Positions 43,400 through 52,131 are shown, counted from the stretch's first letter. The stretch is DNA of 64,000 nt from Mycolicibacterium septicum DSM 44393 (GCF_000455325.1 NZ_HG322953.1:268648-332647), one strand, 5' to 3'. The notes: generated by a model not told the origin, from the letters alone. Numbers and translations: made by a program.

Positions 43400-45085
43400 G
43401 TGGAATTGATCCTCGTCGTCGTCGGAGCCATCCTCGTCACAGCAATCGCGCACCGCCGTGGGATGGAACCCGCCCTGATCATCGTGGTGATCGGCAGCGC
43501 GGTGTCGTTCCTGCCTGGCTTCGAACCACCCGAACTGGATTCGCACATCCTGTTGACGGTGGTGCTGCCGCCGCTGCTGTACTCGGCAGCCCTGGACTTC
43601 TCCTTCCCGACGTTCTTCCGCAACATCCGCCCGATCCTCGGCCTGGGTATCGGCCTGGTCGTGGTGACGGCATTCGCCGTGGCAGCGGTCTCGTCCTGGT
43701 TGGTGCTGGTGCCACTGACCTTCGGGCTGGCCCTCGTGCTCGGCGCCATCGTCGCGCCGCCGGACGCCGTCACCGCCGTCGCGGTGGGCCGCAAGCTCGG
43801 TCTGCCCAAACGGGTGATGGCGATCCTCACCGGCGAGAGCCTGATCAACGACGCGGCCGCGCTGACCCTGTTCTCCATCGCGGTGGCCCAGGTCGCCGGG
43901 AGCCACACCTTCATCGAGAACCCCTTCCTGCTGTTCGGGTACAGCGCCACGGTCGGCCCGGTGGTCGGGGCGCTGCTGGGCTACGTGACGCTGTGGATTC
44001 GTAAGCACCTGGACAACCCTGGCCTGGAAACGGTGCAGGGTCTGGTGGTTCCGTTCGCGGCCTTCATCACCGCCGAGGAACTGCACGCCTCTGGCGTCTT
44101 GGCGGTGGTGGTCGCCGGCTTCGTGGTCGGTAACGGTGCGATGGGGGCCGGGTACCAGACGCGACTGCAGGAGCGCTACGTCTGGAATTCGGTCGACGTG
44201 CTGCTCGAGGCGTTCGTGTTCGCCTACATCGGCCTGCATCTGCGGTTCGTGCTGCAGGACCTCAACGAAGCCCACGAGTCGCTGGCCGTCGTCGCGGTCG
44301 CCTCGGTGATCGTGTTGCTCATCGTGCTGGTGATCCGCCCGCTGTCGGTGTTCCTGATGTTCGGCCGGAACAAGCTGTCCCGGCACGTGGAGAGCAAGTT
44401 CAGCGTGCCGGTGCCCGACGGTGCTCGCGGCGCCCTCGGCAGGCGCAGCCGAAAGCCGAGGGCGCGCTGGCGCCGGATGATCGATCGCCGCTCCCTGAGC
44501 TGGCGGGAGAACATCGTCGTGTCCTGGACCGGGATGCGTGGCGTGGTGACACTGGCCGCGGCCGCCGCGATTCCGGCGACCACGGCTTCGGGGGAACCCT
44601 TCCCGGAACGCGCCACCATCCAGGCCATCGCGTTCGCGGTGAGTGTGGGCACCTTGCTGATCCAGGGCTGGACTCTGCCCCTGCTGATCCGCCGGCTGAA
44701 CCTGTCCCGGTTCTGCGACGACCACGCCGCCGACCGGGAGGAGGAACTCAAGGCCGAACGTGTGGTGCACGATGCGGCCGACGATGTGCTCGACGCGTTC
44801 GAGGCAGATCCGCCCGAAGGCCTGGATCCGCGGGTGGTGACCGAGATCCGCGCGGTGATCGCCCGGCATTCACAGGACGCAGACGAGATGCCCGACCCCG
44901 AGGCGCTCACCAAACGGGCCGCGGTGTTCTCGGGTCTGTACCGCGATGTCCTTGCGGCGCAACGCGGTGCGCTCATCACCGAGCGCGATGAAGGCCGGAT
45001 CGAGGACGAGGCGGTGCGGGCCATGTTGGAGCGTCTGGACCTGCAGGAGGCCGGTGTGTCGGCGCGTCTGGAGAGCCGCCTCTAG
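43400..45085 (+). CDS. Na+/H+ antiporter, CPA1 family
   Basis: 561-residue cation/proton antiporter. The first ~420 residues hold about 11-12 membrane helices with ALVLGAIVAPPDAVTAVAVGRKLG (the PPDAV discontinuous helix) and LTGESLINDAAALTLF, where the ND pair is the ion site of CPA1 exchangers. A cytoplasmic tail of about 140 charged residues follows, beginning near DHAADREEELKAERV. The GTG at 43400 is chosen because the sequence becomes a membrane helix immediately after it; the earlier frame is a nei2 shadow. It regulates internal pH and sodium. Confidence 0.88.
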   Translation: MELILVVVGAILVTAIAHRRGMEPALIIVVIGSAVSFLPGFEPPELDSHILLTVVLPPLLYSAALDFSFPTFFRNIRPILGLGIGLVVVTAFAVAAVSSWLVLVPLTFGLALVLGAIVAPPDAVTAVAVGRKLGLPKRVMAILTGESLINDAAALTLFSIAVAQVAGSHTFIENPFLLFGYSATVGPVVGALLGYVTLWIRKHLDNPGLETVQGLVVPFAAFITAEELHASGVLAVVVAGFVVGNGAMGAGYQTRLQERYVWNSVDVLLEAFVFAYIGLHLRFVLQDLNEAHESLAVVAVASVIVLLIVLVIRPLSVFLMFGRNKLSRHVESKFSVPVPDGARGALGRRSRKPRARWRRMIDRRSLSWRENIVVSWTGMRGVVTLAAAAAIPATTASGEPFPERATIQAIAFAVSVGTLLIQGWTLPLLIRRLNLSRFCDDHAADREEELKAERVVHDAADDVLDAFEADPPEGLDPRVVTEIRAVIARHSQDADEMPDPEALTKRAAVFSGLYRDVLAAQRGALITERDEGRIEDEAVRAMLERLDLQEAGVSARLESRL

Positions 45086-45163
45086 AAGAGATTCGCGCGA
45101 ACAGTCGCGTAGGTACCCGAAAAGTGTGAGCCACAGGTACCCGAGCGTCTGTTCGGCAGAGGG

Positions 45164-45994
45164 TCAGAAGCCCCCGAAATCGCCACCGCCGAAGTCGCCG
45201 AAGCCGCCACCGTCGAAGCCTCCGCCGTCCCAACCGCTGGCGTCGGTACCGCCCCAGTCGCCACCGCCGGCGTCGCCGCCATCGAACCCGCCGGCGTCGC
45301 CGCCGCCGTCCTGGCCCGCGGCGAAACCGTCGGAATAGCCGTCACCGTAACCGTTTTCGAAACCCTGGGCGCCGTAGTTGACCCCGTGCATACCGGAGAA
45401 CATCGCGTCGAACAGCAGCACCGAGCCCAGGCCCCAGGCGCCGGCCACGAGCGCCGGCTTCCACCACGGCTCGGAGTACCAGCCGGCGGGCACCGGGCGT
45501 CCGGCGACCCGGCCGCCGGGGTAGTAGTTCGGGGTGTTCGCCGACGGAGTCGGGGAGGCCTCGATCTCGCGGCCCTCGAAGTTGATCCGCCGGTCCTCGG
45601 TGACCGCTCCGGCCGAACGTTGCCCGCTCAGCGACTCCAACTCGGGACCCGGATCCATGCCCATGGCGGTCCGGGCCGCGCGCACGTAGTAGAGCCCTTC
45701 GATGGCACTCTCCTTGGCCAGCGCGGCCTGCTTGGCGGTGGTGGCCTGATCGATCTGTGAGGATGCCGCGGTGTAGCGCTCGGAGGCGTCGGCCAGTGCC
45801 TGCTTGGAGGCATCGTCGGAGCCGGTCAGGTTGAGCACCTGCCCGCCGAGACGTTCGATCAGCCGGCGGGCGTCAGCCTTGGCGTCGGCCAGCGACTCCG
45901 CGGAACGGCGGCCGTTGGCCTGCGACGAGCTGTAGACAGCGAACGCGATCGCGGCGATGACGAGAACGATGAGTACCAGCAAAACGCTGTTCAT
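45164..45994 (-). CDS. DUF1542-type membrane protein with Gly-rich tail
   Basis: 276-residue mycobacterial protein. An N-terminal membrane helix (SVLLVLIVLVIAAIAFAVY) leads into a helical region ADAKADARRLIERLGGQVLNL, where SKQALADASERYTAA and QIDQATTAKQAALA are heptad-rich. A conserved segment YYPGGRVAGRPVPAGWYSEPWWKP and a second hydrophobic stretch follow. The last 60 residues are Gly/Asp-rich with FDGG and DFGGG repeats. The ATG at 45994 is used; a GTG 18 bases upstream is possible. Function unknown. It converges with the antiporter; an AGGTACCCGA direct repeat (45111, 45135) lies between them. Confidence 0.75.
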   Translation of the reverse strand: MNSVLLVLIVLVIAAIAFAVYSSSQANGRRSAESLADAKADARRLIERLGGQVLNLTGSDDASKQALADASERYTAASSQIDQATTAKQAALAKESAIEGLYYVRAARTAMGMDPGPELESLSGQRSAGAVTEDRRINFEGREIEASPTPSANTPNYYPGGRVAGRPVPAGWYSEPWWKPALVAGAWGLGSVLLFDAMFSGMHGVNYGAQGFENGYGDGYSDGFAAGQDGGGDAGGFDGGDAGGGDWGGTDASGWDGGGFDGGGFGDFGGGDFGGF

Positions 45995-46045
45995 GGCGTC
46001 CAGCGTACCCACGGGAAATGGCGTTTCCGGGTCCTCGAAGAGAAC

Positions 46046-47290
46046 TCAAATTACGCCGAGAGCGGAGTACACCTCGTTGGACAGCGCGACCGTGCGCGGG
46101 TCGGCATTGCACTTGGTGGCGTCGAAATAGTTCATCACGTAGGCGTAGCCGATCCGGTGCTCCAGGTCGACGAAGGCGAACGAACCACCCGACCCGCCGT
46201 GTCCGAAGATGCGGGTGTTCGGTCCGGCGATGCCGCGCTGGTTGAGCATGTAGCCCAGACCCCAGCCGTGATCGGCGACCCGCGCGCCCAGCACCACATC
46301 GGCGTCGAATCCGCCCTGGGAGATCCGGCAGCGCTCCATGTGCTCGCGGGTCAGGAGTTTCTCCTGGGCCAGCGCGTTGTAGAAGGTCGCCATGCCGAGC
46401 GCGGAGACGTGGGCGTTGGTGCTCGGGAACTCGGCGCTGCGCCAGGCGTCCAGGGCCTGCACGCCCAGTTCGTCATCCGGCACGAAGTCCATCGACACCG
46501 CCCAGCCGGCCATCGGATGGTCTCCGAGCGAAGCCGGCGGTTCGTCGACCCCGTTGTCGGCCAGCAGGCTGCGAACCGACGGCTTGTTCACCATCTCCGC
46601 GCAGCGATGGTGGTGCCAGGCGGGCAGGCCGACGTGGATGTCGGCGCCCAGCGGTTCGGCGATCTCGGTGCGCAGGTACTGACCGAGGGTGCGGCCCGTG
46701 ACCCGGCGAACCACCTCGCCGAGGATGAAGCCGAAGGTCACCACGTGGTAGCCCTGCGCGCTGCCAGGCGGCCACCACGGCGTCGCGGCTGCGATCCGGG
46801 CGCACACCGCGTCCCAGTCGGTCACCTGCTGCCAGCTCATCGGTTCGCGCGGGCCGATCACGCCGGAGCGGTGGCCCAGCACCATGGCGATGGTGATGTT
46901 CTGCTTTCCGGCCTGGCCGAACTCGGGCCAGTAGCGGGCCACCGGCGCATCGAGGTCGATCTCGCCGCGGTCGGCCAACAGATGGATGCAGGTGCTCAAC
47001 AGCCCCTTGGATCCGGAATACACGCTGGCCAGGGTGTCCTGCTGCCATGGCCTGGTACCGGCTGCGTCGGCGGTTCCGCCCCACAGGTTGACCACCAGGT
47101 CGCCCTCGACCCAGACCGCGACAGCAGCGCCGACCTCGTTGTGGTGGGAGAAGTTGTCCGCGAAGGCATCGCGCACCCGGGCGAATTCGGACGTGCAGAA
47201 GCCGTCGATCGTATCGATCGGCCGACTTCTCAACGGTCCTCCAGCGGGGGCAACGGACGCGGGCGATGACTCGGCAGAGCGCCGAAACAC
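46046..47290 (-). CDS. lipP: Serine beta-lactamase-fold esterase LipP
   Basis: 414-residue cytosolic serine hydrolase of the class C beta-lactamase/esterase fold. The nucleophile motif SxxK is SGSKG near residue 93, the tyrosine region is QGYHVVTFGFILGEVV, and the third motif is HGGSGGSFAFVD. Such proteins are esterases on short-chain esters rather than true beta-lactamases. M. tuberculosis Rv2463 (LipP) lies in the same place upstream of tig. The start is the GTG at 47290; a shorter start near residue 30 is possible because the first 25 residues are Arg/Ser/Pro-rich. Confidence 0.87.
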   Translation of the reverse strand: MFRRSAESSPASVAPAGGPLRSRPIDTIDGFCTSEFARVRDAFADNFSHHNEVGAAVAVWVEGDLVVNLWGGTADAAGTRPWQQDTLASVYSGSKGLLSTCIHLLADRGEIDLDAPVARYWPEFGQAGKQNITIAMVLGHRSGVIGPREPMSWQQVTDWDAVCARIAAATPWWPPGSAQGYHVVTFGFILGEVVRRVTGRTLGQYLRTEIAEPLGADIHVGLPAWHHHRCAEMVNKPSVRSLLADNGVDEPPASLGDHPMAGWAVSMDFVPDDELGVQALDAWRSAEFPSTNAHVSALGMATFYNALAQEKLLTREHMERCRISQGGFDADVVLGARVADHGWGLGYMLNQRGIAGPNTRIFGHGGSGGSFAFVDLEHRIGYAYVMNYFDATKCNADPRTVALSNEVYSALGVI

Positions 47291-47413
47291 GTCACTGCCC
47301 GATGCTAGGGGCGGCCCGTTAACTGAATCGATGGGCGCGGTCGGATCGTTACGGGGTTGGCGTCGGGTCTGTGCCGATTCGACGCCGGATCGAGACCGGA
47401 CGTTTCATCGTCC

Positions 47414-48025
47414 TCACAGGTGAGTCACGCCCGGTCCCCGCAGTTCGCCGGCGACCGCCTCAACGCGTCCCGTCATCGCCAGCAAGATCGCCTCACCCGG
47501 TCCACGGATCTCCGGCCCGCGGCCGGCCGACCAGTCGAGGTCGCCGGCGATCAATCGCAGACCCCGGGTGCGGCGGGCTCCGCCGATCACCGGGCTGATC
47601 CGCGCAAAGGCCAGGGCGGCGAGCAGTGCGTCCGCCGGAATGGTGCGGGACCGTCCGAGCGGGCGCCGGATGTCCTGCTGGTGGATCAGGCACTCGATCA
47701 GGGCTACCCGGCAGCCGTAGAGCGCACCCGCGCCGGACGGATCGGCGCCGGCCCGCATCAGGATGCGCAGTTCGTCGGGTCCGGCACCGGCGTCGGCCTG
47801 CAGCGCGCGGTCGTTGATCCGGTCCACCTGCCCCCGCGCGGCCAGCATCGCTCCGGCGAGCTGCAGCCGGGTCTGTCCCAGATAGGCGACGGTGTGGGCG
47901 ACGACGTCGCGGACATTCCAGCCCGCGCACAAGGTCGGTGCCTGCCATTCGTCTGGAGCCAACCCGTCCAGCAGATCGGCGAATTCCTGGCGTTCCCGGT
48001 GGGCCAGGGCGCGGACACTGATCAT
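47414..48025 (-). CDS. Mycothiol-dependent maleylpyruvate isomerase family (DinB-like) protein
   Basis: 203-residue four-helix DinB/MDMPI-type protein of the TIGR03083 kind. HRERQEFADLLDGLAPDEWQAPTLC and GWNVRDVVAHTVAYLGQTRLQ hold the first metal histidine. IECLIHQQDIRRPLG near residue 125 holds the second. These proteins use mycothiol as cofactor, but individual substrates are mostly unknown. The ATG at 48025 starts at the conserved helix; the 13 residues upstream are unrelated. Single gene. Confidence 0.78.
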   Translation of the reverse strand: MISVRALAHRERQEFADLLDGLAPDEWQAPTLCAGWNVRDVVAHTVAYLGQTRLQLAGAMLAARGQVDRINDRALQADAGAGPDELRILMRAGADPSGAGALYGCRVALIECLIHQQDIRRPLGRSRTIPADALLAALAFARISPVIGGARRTRGLRLIAGDLDWSAGRGPEIRGPGEAILLAMTGRVEAVAGELRGPGVTHL

Positions 48026-48169
48026 TCGCGCCCCCGTCGCTCGAAAGCCATACTCAGCCAACAAGATCTAAGCAGCCCGGCCGATTCCGGGCTTACCCGG
48101 TCAACTCACGCGCGATCCACGTATCGCGAAAATCCGGCCGTTGTTGATGAACGTATTTACCGGGGAGGC

Positions 48170-48184
48170 GCACCAATTTGGTGC
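48170..48184. repeat. 15-base perfect palindrome
   Basis: GCACCAATTTGGTGC, symmetrical around a central T. It sits about 150 bases upstream of the MDMPI-like gene (minus strand) in a region without genes. Possible operator. Confidence 0.45.
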
Positions 48185-48318
48185 ATGGGATTTGCCGGCA
48201 TTCCAGCCGGAAACGAAATAAATCACCGCGATAATTGAGCGCCATGATGTGCATACATTCCGCAATGCCTTGGTCGTGGCGGCAGGAACGTGTTCAACCG
48301 GTGATGGAGCCAAGAATG

Positions 48319-48356
48319 GGCTCCGCCGATCATGAGGACAGGGGATCGGCGGAGCC
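48319..48356 (-). terminator. Terminator of the GlsB-like gene
   Basis: 13-bp perfect stem GGCTCCGCCGATC (48319-48331) with GATCGGCGGAGCC (48344-48356) and a 12-base loop, 14 bases beyond the stop of the minus-strand gene. No T-run, as is common in mycobacteria. Confidence 0.65.
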
Positions 48357-48370
48357 GGCGGCTGTCCTGC

Positions 48371-48652
48371 TCAGTGCCCGACGGGCGTGCCGCGTCGGCC
48401 CGACAGGGCCGTGTAGATCGCGATCAACACAATCGCCACCACGACACCGACCACGAACGGGACGATTGCGAATCCGCCGTTCGAGTTGGTGTATCCGACG
48501 GCAGCGGTGAGCCAAGAGCCGATCAGGGCTCCGGCGATGCCGAGCACGACCGTCATGAGCGTGCTGACATTCTGCCGACCGGGCATGATGAGTCGCGCGA
48601 GTGCGCCGATAATCGCACCGACGACGACTGCGGTGATAATTGCTCCGATCAT
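48371..48652 (-). CDS. GlsB/YeaQ/YmgE stress-response membrane protein
   Basis: 93-residue transglycosylase-associated family membrane protein with three hydrophobic segments. The conserved Gly-rich opening is MIGAIITAVVVGAIIGALARLI. The MPGRQ loop, TVVLGIAGALIGSWL and a final helix PFVVGVVVAIVLIAIY follow. Members respond to acid or envelope stress in enterobacteria. The mycobacterial role is not known. The ATG at 48652 is preceded by AAAGGCAACGAG; earlier frame positions encode a His/Arg-rich non-conserved leader. Confidence 0.85.
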   Translation of the reverse strand: MIGAIITAVVVGAIIGALARLIMPGRQNVSTLMTVVLGIAGALIGSWLTAAVGYTNSNGGFAIVPFVVGVVVAIVLIAIYTALSGRRGTPVGH

Positions 48653-48817
48653 CTCGTTGCCTTTCGTTCGAACCGACTTCTTGCAATCGGTGTGGTACAC
48701 ATCACTTTCCTCCGATTTTCGGGAGTCGGCCAGTATTGAGATGTGCGCGATATCCGGCAGTGGCCTACTCGTGGGTAATCGGCCGCAGCGCGCGGCGGGG
48801 CGGGATAATTCGGTGCC

Positions 48818-48964
48818 ATGACCACCGTGCTGTGGGTACTCGTCGCGGTATTCGCCGTCGGCGTCGTCGCCGGTGGGCTGTTGCGCATTCGTGCGTGGCT
48901 CCAAAAGCCGGTGCCGCCCGAGGTGATCGAGGCGGCACACCGCGATGATGACGAGGACGACTAA
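48818..48964 (+). CDS. Small single-pass membrane protein (48 residues)
   Basis: Short reading frame with one transmembrane helix (TTVLWVLVAVFAVGVVAGGLL), a short basic segment RIRAWLQ and an acidic end (AAHRDDDEDD). The composition is non-random (all hydrophobic then amphipathic) and the stop lies only 4 bases before the ATG of the secreted protein that follows, so a two-gene unit is likely. No recognised family. Function unknown. Confidence 0.5.
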   Translation: MTTVLWVLVAVFAVGVVAGGLLRIRAWLQKPVPPEVIEAAHRDDDEDD

Positions 48965-48968
48965 GGCT

Positions 48969-49475
48969 ATGAGAACGATGCTGGGAGTAGCCCTCGCGGC
49001 AAGCGTTCTGGCGCTGGGGTCGCCGATCGCTGATGCGGAGCGAATTGAACCACCGCCGCTGTACGGGCATTACAACCTGTTCATCGACTTCTCGAAGCAG
49101 ACGTTCAACGGAATGCCGACACCGATGAATCCGATAACGGTGCCTGCCGAATTCACCACCACGTGCGACGCGAACGGATGTGTTGCGCGCATGGACAATA
49201 CGGACGACCACGCCCGCAACCCGGGTGCCCCAGTGGCCTACGAGTACAGATGGAACAACAACCGCTGGGAAACGAGCGGTGAGTATCCCTATTTCTGCGA
49301 TCGCAGCAACCCTGGTAGTGCCGTGCAGGCCCAGCGCTCGGACTACTGGATCCCGAACCCTGACGGCAGCTTCTTCGGGGAGCGCACCCTGGTCATCGGG
49401 GGAGCCGGATGCCCAGGTGAGGGGCCGGGCACCCACTGGCTGCCGATATCGCTGACACCCATCGACCCGGCCTAG
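48969..49475 (+). CDS. Secreted conserved hypothetical protein
   Basis: 168-residue exported protein with a signal peptide (RTMLGVALAASVLALGSPIADA). The mature part starts ERIEPPPLYGHYNLFIDFSKQTFNG, a pattern I recognise from a group of mycobacterial secreted proteins without assigned function. Four cysteines (TTCDANGC, YFCDRS, AGCPGEG) suggest disulfides. The sequence is rich in Trp/Tyr/Asn in the second half. The ATG at 48969 starts the signal directly; eight earlier in-frame residues overlap the preceding small gene. Confidence 0.7.
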   Translation: MRTMLGVALAASVLALGSPIADAERIEPPPLYGHYNLFIDFSKQTFNGMPTPMNPITVPAEFTTTCDANGCVARMDNTDDHARNPGAPVAYEYRWNNNRWETSGEYPYFCDRSNPGSAVQAQRSDYWIPNPDGSFFGERTLVIGGAGCPGEGPGTHWLPISLTPIDPA

Positions 49476-49511
49476 GCCTTGGGTGGCCCGCTAACAGGTG
49501 CTGAATTCGTT

Positions 49512-50039
49512 TCATCTTGCGGTCGGGGTGGGTGTCGGCTGTGGTGCGGCGGTTGGTGTGGGGAGCGGTGCTTCAGGTGTGGGGAGCGGTGCGGCGGTTG
49601 GCGTGGGGAGCGGTGCTTCAGGTGTGGGACGCGGCGCTTCAGGTGTGGGGAGCGGTGCGGCAGGTGTGGGGAGCGGTGCGGCCGTTGGCGTCGGCTTTGG
49701 CCCCTGCTGCGGCGCTTGTTTCGTCGCCGGAGCGGGGCCGGCGGGGCAGAACTGGCCGACGGGCACAGTGTTTCCGTTGGCACACTGAATGCGGGGCAGT
49801 GGACAGAGTTGCCCGAACTCCACTGTGCTGCCGTCCAGGCAATCCACTGGAAACAGCGGGAACGACTCGTGGCCTAGCGGCCCGATGTCATGGGTCGCTG
49901 TGGGACTGGCAACGCTTGGCTGTGCGGCAGCGTGCTCGCGTAAGCCGCTGTGGTTCAGCTGTTGGCCGCAACCGACCGTCATCAGAACGGTGGTCACAGC
50001 AATCACCGCTGCGAGGATTTCCCTGTGCGAAAGCCCCAT
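49512..50039 (-). CDS. Proline-rich lipoprotein with duplicated cysteine motif
   Basis: 175-residue predicted lipoprotein. The signal HREILAAVIAVTTVLMTVGC ends in a lipobox (TVGC), so the cysteine near residue 24 would be acylated. The middle carries two copies of a Cys-flanked unit: CLDGSTVEFGQLCP and CANGNTVPVGQFCP, 23 residues apart. The last 65 residues are a Pro/Ala/Thr repeat built on APLPTP(E/T)A. The tail probably spans the cell wall. I do not recognise the family. Direct-repeat DNA (24-27 base units) over 49554-49690 encodes the tail and may vary in copy number. Confidence 0.7.
   Translation of the reverse strand: MGLSHREILAAVIAVTTVLMTVGCGQQLNHSGLREHAAAQPSVASPTATHDIGPLGHESFPLFPVDCLDGSTVEFGQLCPLPRIQCANGNTVPVGQFCPAGPAPATKQAPQQGPKPTPTAAPLPTPAAPLPTPEAPRPTPEAPLPTPTAAPLPTPEAPLPTPTAAPQPTPTPTAR
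49554..49690. repeat. Tandem repeat encoding the Pro-rich tail
   Basis: Successive units of about 24-27 bases, alternating GGTGTGGGGAGCGGTGC-type cores with TTCA or GGCG insertions. In the minus-strand frame each core gives APLPTP. Candidate length-variable site. Confidence 0.6.
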
Positions 50040-50283
50040 TGCTTCTCCCGGCCGTCACAGCCTTCCGGATGCCCTGACTCTAGGCCCGCGCAGCGTTGGG
50101 CGAGCGGGCTTCGGGGATATCAGCAAACGTCCGGCGAAGTACGTACGGGCATGTTCGCCAAGGACGTCGATGCAGTAGGAAGCCTCGATTCACGGGGGAG
50201 CGCAGCGCCGCCAGGCACGCTGACACCGTGACGATGACCGTTCGCCGGCGTCGGTCGCCAGATGGCCGAGCTGCGGCCCGACA

Positions 50284-50310
50284 AACAAAAAACCGCCCCA
50301 TCGGGGCGGT
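50284..50310 (-). terminator. Rho-independent terminator after tRNA-Gly
   Basis: On the minus strand ACCGCCCC-GAT-GGGGCGGT is followed by a run of T (the plus strand shows ACCGCCCC at 50292-50299, GGGGCGGT at 50303-50310 and AAACAAAAAA to the left). It lies six bases from the tRNA 3' end. Confidence 0.9.
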
Positions 50311-50315
50311 CCTTG

Positions 50316-50389
50316 TGGAGCGGGCGACGGGAATCGAACCCGCGTAGCTAGTTTGGAAGACTAGGGCTCTACCATTGAGCTACGCCCGC
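50316..50389 (-). tRNA. tRNA-Gly (anticodon TCC)
   Basis: 74-nt tRNA on the minus strand: acceptor GCGGGCG pairs with CGCCCGC, anticodon stem CTAGT/ACTAG with loop CTTCCAA, T-arm GGTTCGATTCC, and 3' CCA encoded. Confidence 0.95.
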
Positions 50390-50515
50390 ATGTGCAGCAT
50401 CAGCACTGTACCGGTGTGCCCCCGATCAAAGCCAATTGAATGCCCCGTGCCGTGAGCACGTAGTATCTCGCGTGGTCCGTTCGTGGGTTTTGCCGCGGCG
50501 GATGGACCACCACCA

Positions 50516-50589
50516 CGGGGTGTAGCGCAGCTTGGTAGCGCATCCGCTTTGGGAGCGGAAGGCCGCAGGTTCAAATCCTGTCACCCCGA
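50516..50589 (+). tRNA. tRNA-Pro (anticodon TGG)
   Basis: 74-nt tRNA: acceptor CGGGGTG pairs with CACCCCG, anticodon stem TCCGC/GCGGA-type with loop TTTGGGA, T-arm AGGTTCAAATCCT. The base after the discriminator is followed by CTC, so CCA is not encoded and must be added. Confidence 0.95.
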
Positions 50590-50630
50590 CTCATCCGCCA
50601 ATACGAGAGAACTATCTAGGAGCAGGAACA

Positions 50631-52034
50631 GTGAAGAGCACGGTCGAGCAGCTGAGCCCCACCCGGGTGCGCATCAATGTGGAGGTGCCCTTCACCGAGC
50701 TTGAGCCCGATTTCGAGCGCGCGTTCAAGGCGCTGGCCCAGCAGGTCCGCCTGCCCGGCTTCCGCCCGGGCAAGGCCCCGCGCAAGTTGCTGGAGGCCCG
50801 CGTCGGCCGCGGTGCGGTGCTGGAGCAGGTCGTCAACGACGCGCTGCCGAGCCGCTACAGCGAGGCCGTCTCGGCCTCCGACGTCAAGCCGCTGGGTCAG
50901 CCCGAGATCGAGGTGACCAAGCTGGAGGACGGCCAGGAGCTGGCGTTCACCGCCGAGGTCGACGTGCGTCCCGAGATCACCCTGCCCGAGTTCGACGCGC
51001 TCAAGATCACCGTCGACCCGATCCAGGTGGACGATGACGAGGTCGACGCCGAGCTGCAGTCGCTGCGCGCCCGTTTCGGCACCCTGACCGGCGTCGAGCG
51101 CGGTGCCCAGGAAGGCGACTTCGTCTCGATCGATCTGTCGGCCACCGTCGACGGCACCGAGGTTCCCGAGGCCGCCACCGAGGGTCTGTCGCACGAGGTC
51201 GGTTCCGGTCAGCTGATCGAGGGCCTCGATGACGCGATCACCGGCCTGAAGGTCGGCGAGTCCAAGGTCTTCACCACCAAGCTGGCCGCCGGTGAGTACG
51301 CCGGCAAGGACGCCGACGTGACAGTGACCGTGAAGTCGGTCAAGGAGCGCGAGCTGCCCGAGGCCGACGACGACTTCGCCCAGCTGGCAAGCGAATTCGA
51401 CACCATCGGCGAGCTCAAGGAGAGCCTCACCGACCAGGTCAAGCGGGTCAAGAGCGTGCAGCAGGCCGAGCAGATCCGCGACAAGGCCATCGAGGCGCTG
51501 CTGGAGCAGACCGAGGTTCCGCTGCCGGAGAAGATCGTTCAGGCCCAGATCGACGACGCCCTGCACAACGCGATCCACGGCCTCGACCACGACGAGGACA
51601 AGTTCGCCGAGCAGCTGACCGAACAGGGCAGCAGCCGTGAGGAATTCGACGCCGAGAACAAGACGAACGCCGAAAAGGCCGTCAAGACCCAGCTTTTGAT
51701 GGATGCCGTCGCCGACAAGCTCGATATCCAGGTCGGCCAGAACGACCTCACCGAGCGTCTCGTGCTGATGTCGCGTCAGTACGGCATCGAGCCCCAGCAG
51801 CTGATCCAGATCCTGCAGCAGAACAACCAGCTGCCGGCCATGTTCGCCGACGTGCGTCGCGGCCTGACCATCGCCGCTGTGGTGCACGCCGCCACCGTGA
51901 CCGACACCGACGGCACCGTGATCGACACCGCCGAGTTCTTCGGCCCGGCCGAGGCCGCGCAGGCCGAGGGCGAGCAGGCTGACGAGGCCGCTGCCGACGA
52001 GGCCACCGACAAGGATGCTGACGCCGCTGAATGA
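50631..52034 (+). CDS. tig: Trigger factor (ribosome-associated chaperone)
   Basis: 467-residue trigger factor with three domains. The N-terminal ribosome-binding part includes the signature GFRPGKAPRKLLEAR near residue 45, a FKBP-type prolyl isomerase domain lies at about 150-240, and a helical C-terminal chaperone body follows. An Ala/Glu/Asp-rich tail (from about 435) is typical of actinobacterial Tig. The GTG at 50631 has AGGAG and AGGAA in the right window; the earlier in-frame stretch runs through tRNA-Pro. It heads the tig-clpP1-clpP2-clpX region, coupling nascent-chain folding with protein turnover. Confidence 0.96.
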   Translation: MKSTVEQLSPTRVRINVEVPFTELEPDFERAFKALAQQVRLPGFRPGKAPRKLLEARVGRGAVLEQVVNDALPSRYSEAVSASDVKPLGQPEIEVTKLEDGQELAFTAEVDVRPEITLPEFDALKITVDPIQVDDDEVDAELQSLRARFGTLTGVERGAQEGDFVSIDLSATVDGTEVPEAATEGLSHEVGSGQLIEGLDDAITGLKVGESKVFTTKLAAGEYAGKDADVTVTVKSVKERELPEADDDFAQLASEFDTIGELKESLTDQVKRVKSVQQAEQIRDKAIEALLEQTEVPLPEKIVQAQIDDALHNAIHGLDHDEDKFAEQLTEQGSSREEFDAENKTNAEKAVKTQLLMDAVADKLDIQVGQNDLTERLVLMSRQYGIEPQQLIQILQQNNQLPAMFADVRRGLTIAAVVHAATVTDTDGTVIDTAEFFGPAEAAQAEGEQADEAAADEATDKDADAAE

Positions 52035-52131
52035 CGCTGTGAGCGAACGCGCCCCCGTACGGGAGTGCGTGATGCCCCAGTTTCGTTAGTGTCGTCAGTA
52101 CCAACGCGTGAGAGAAAGCAGGTATCCAGTC

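Larger units (their letters stand above)
48026..48370. other. Intergenic stretch with a palindrome and a terminator, no gene seen
   Basis: 345 bases between the MDMPI-like gene and glsB-like gene. It holds a 15-base perfect palindrome (48170-48184) and the glsB-side terminator. A plus-strand open frame here (48235-48510) crosses the terminator and the glsB-like gene and has no family resemblance. Confidence 0.5.

Noticed and set aside
48235..48510. 91-codon plus-strand frame opposite the GlsB-like gene
   Set aside because: Crosses the terminator and the conserved membrane gene on the other strand; composition is unlike a real protein.
49554..49690. CRISPR-like spaced repeats
   Set aside because: The repeats are in a coding frame giving APLPTP units, spacers are not unique, and no cas genes are present.
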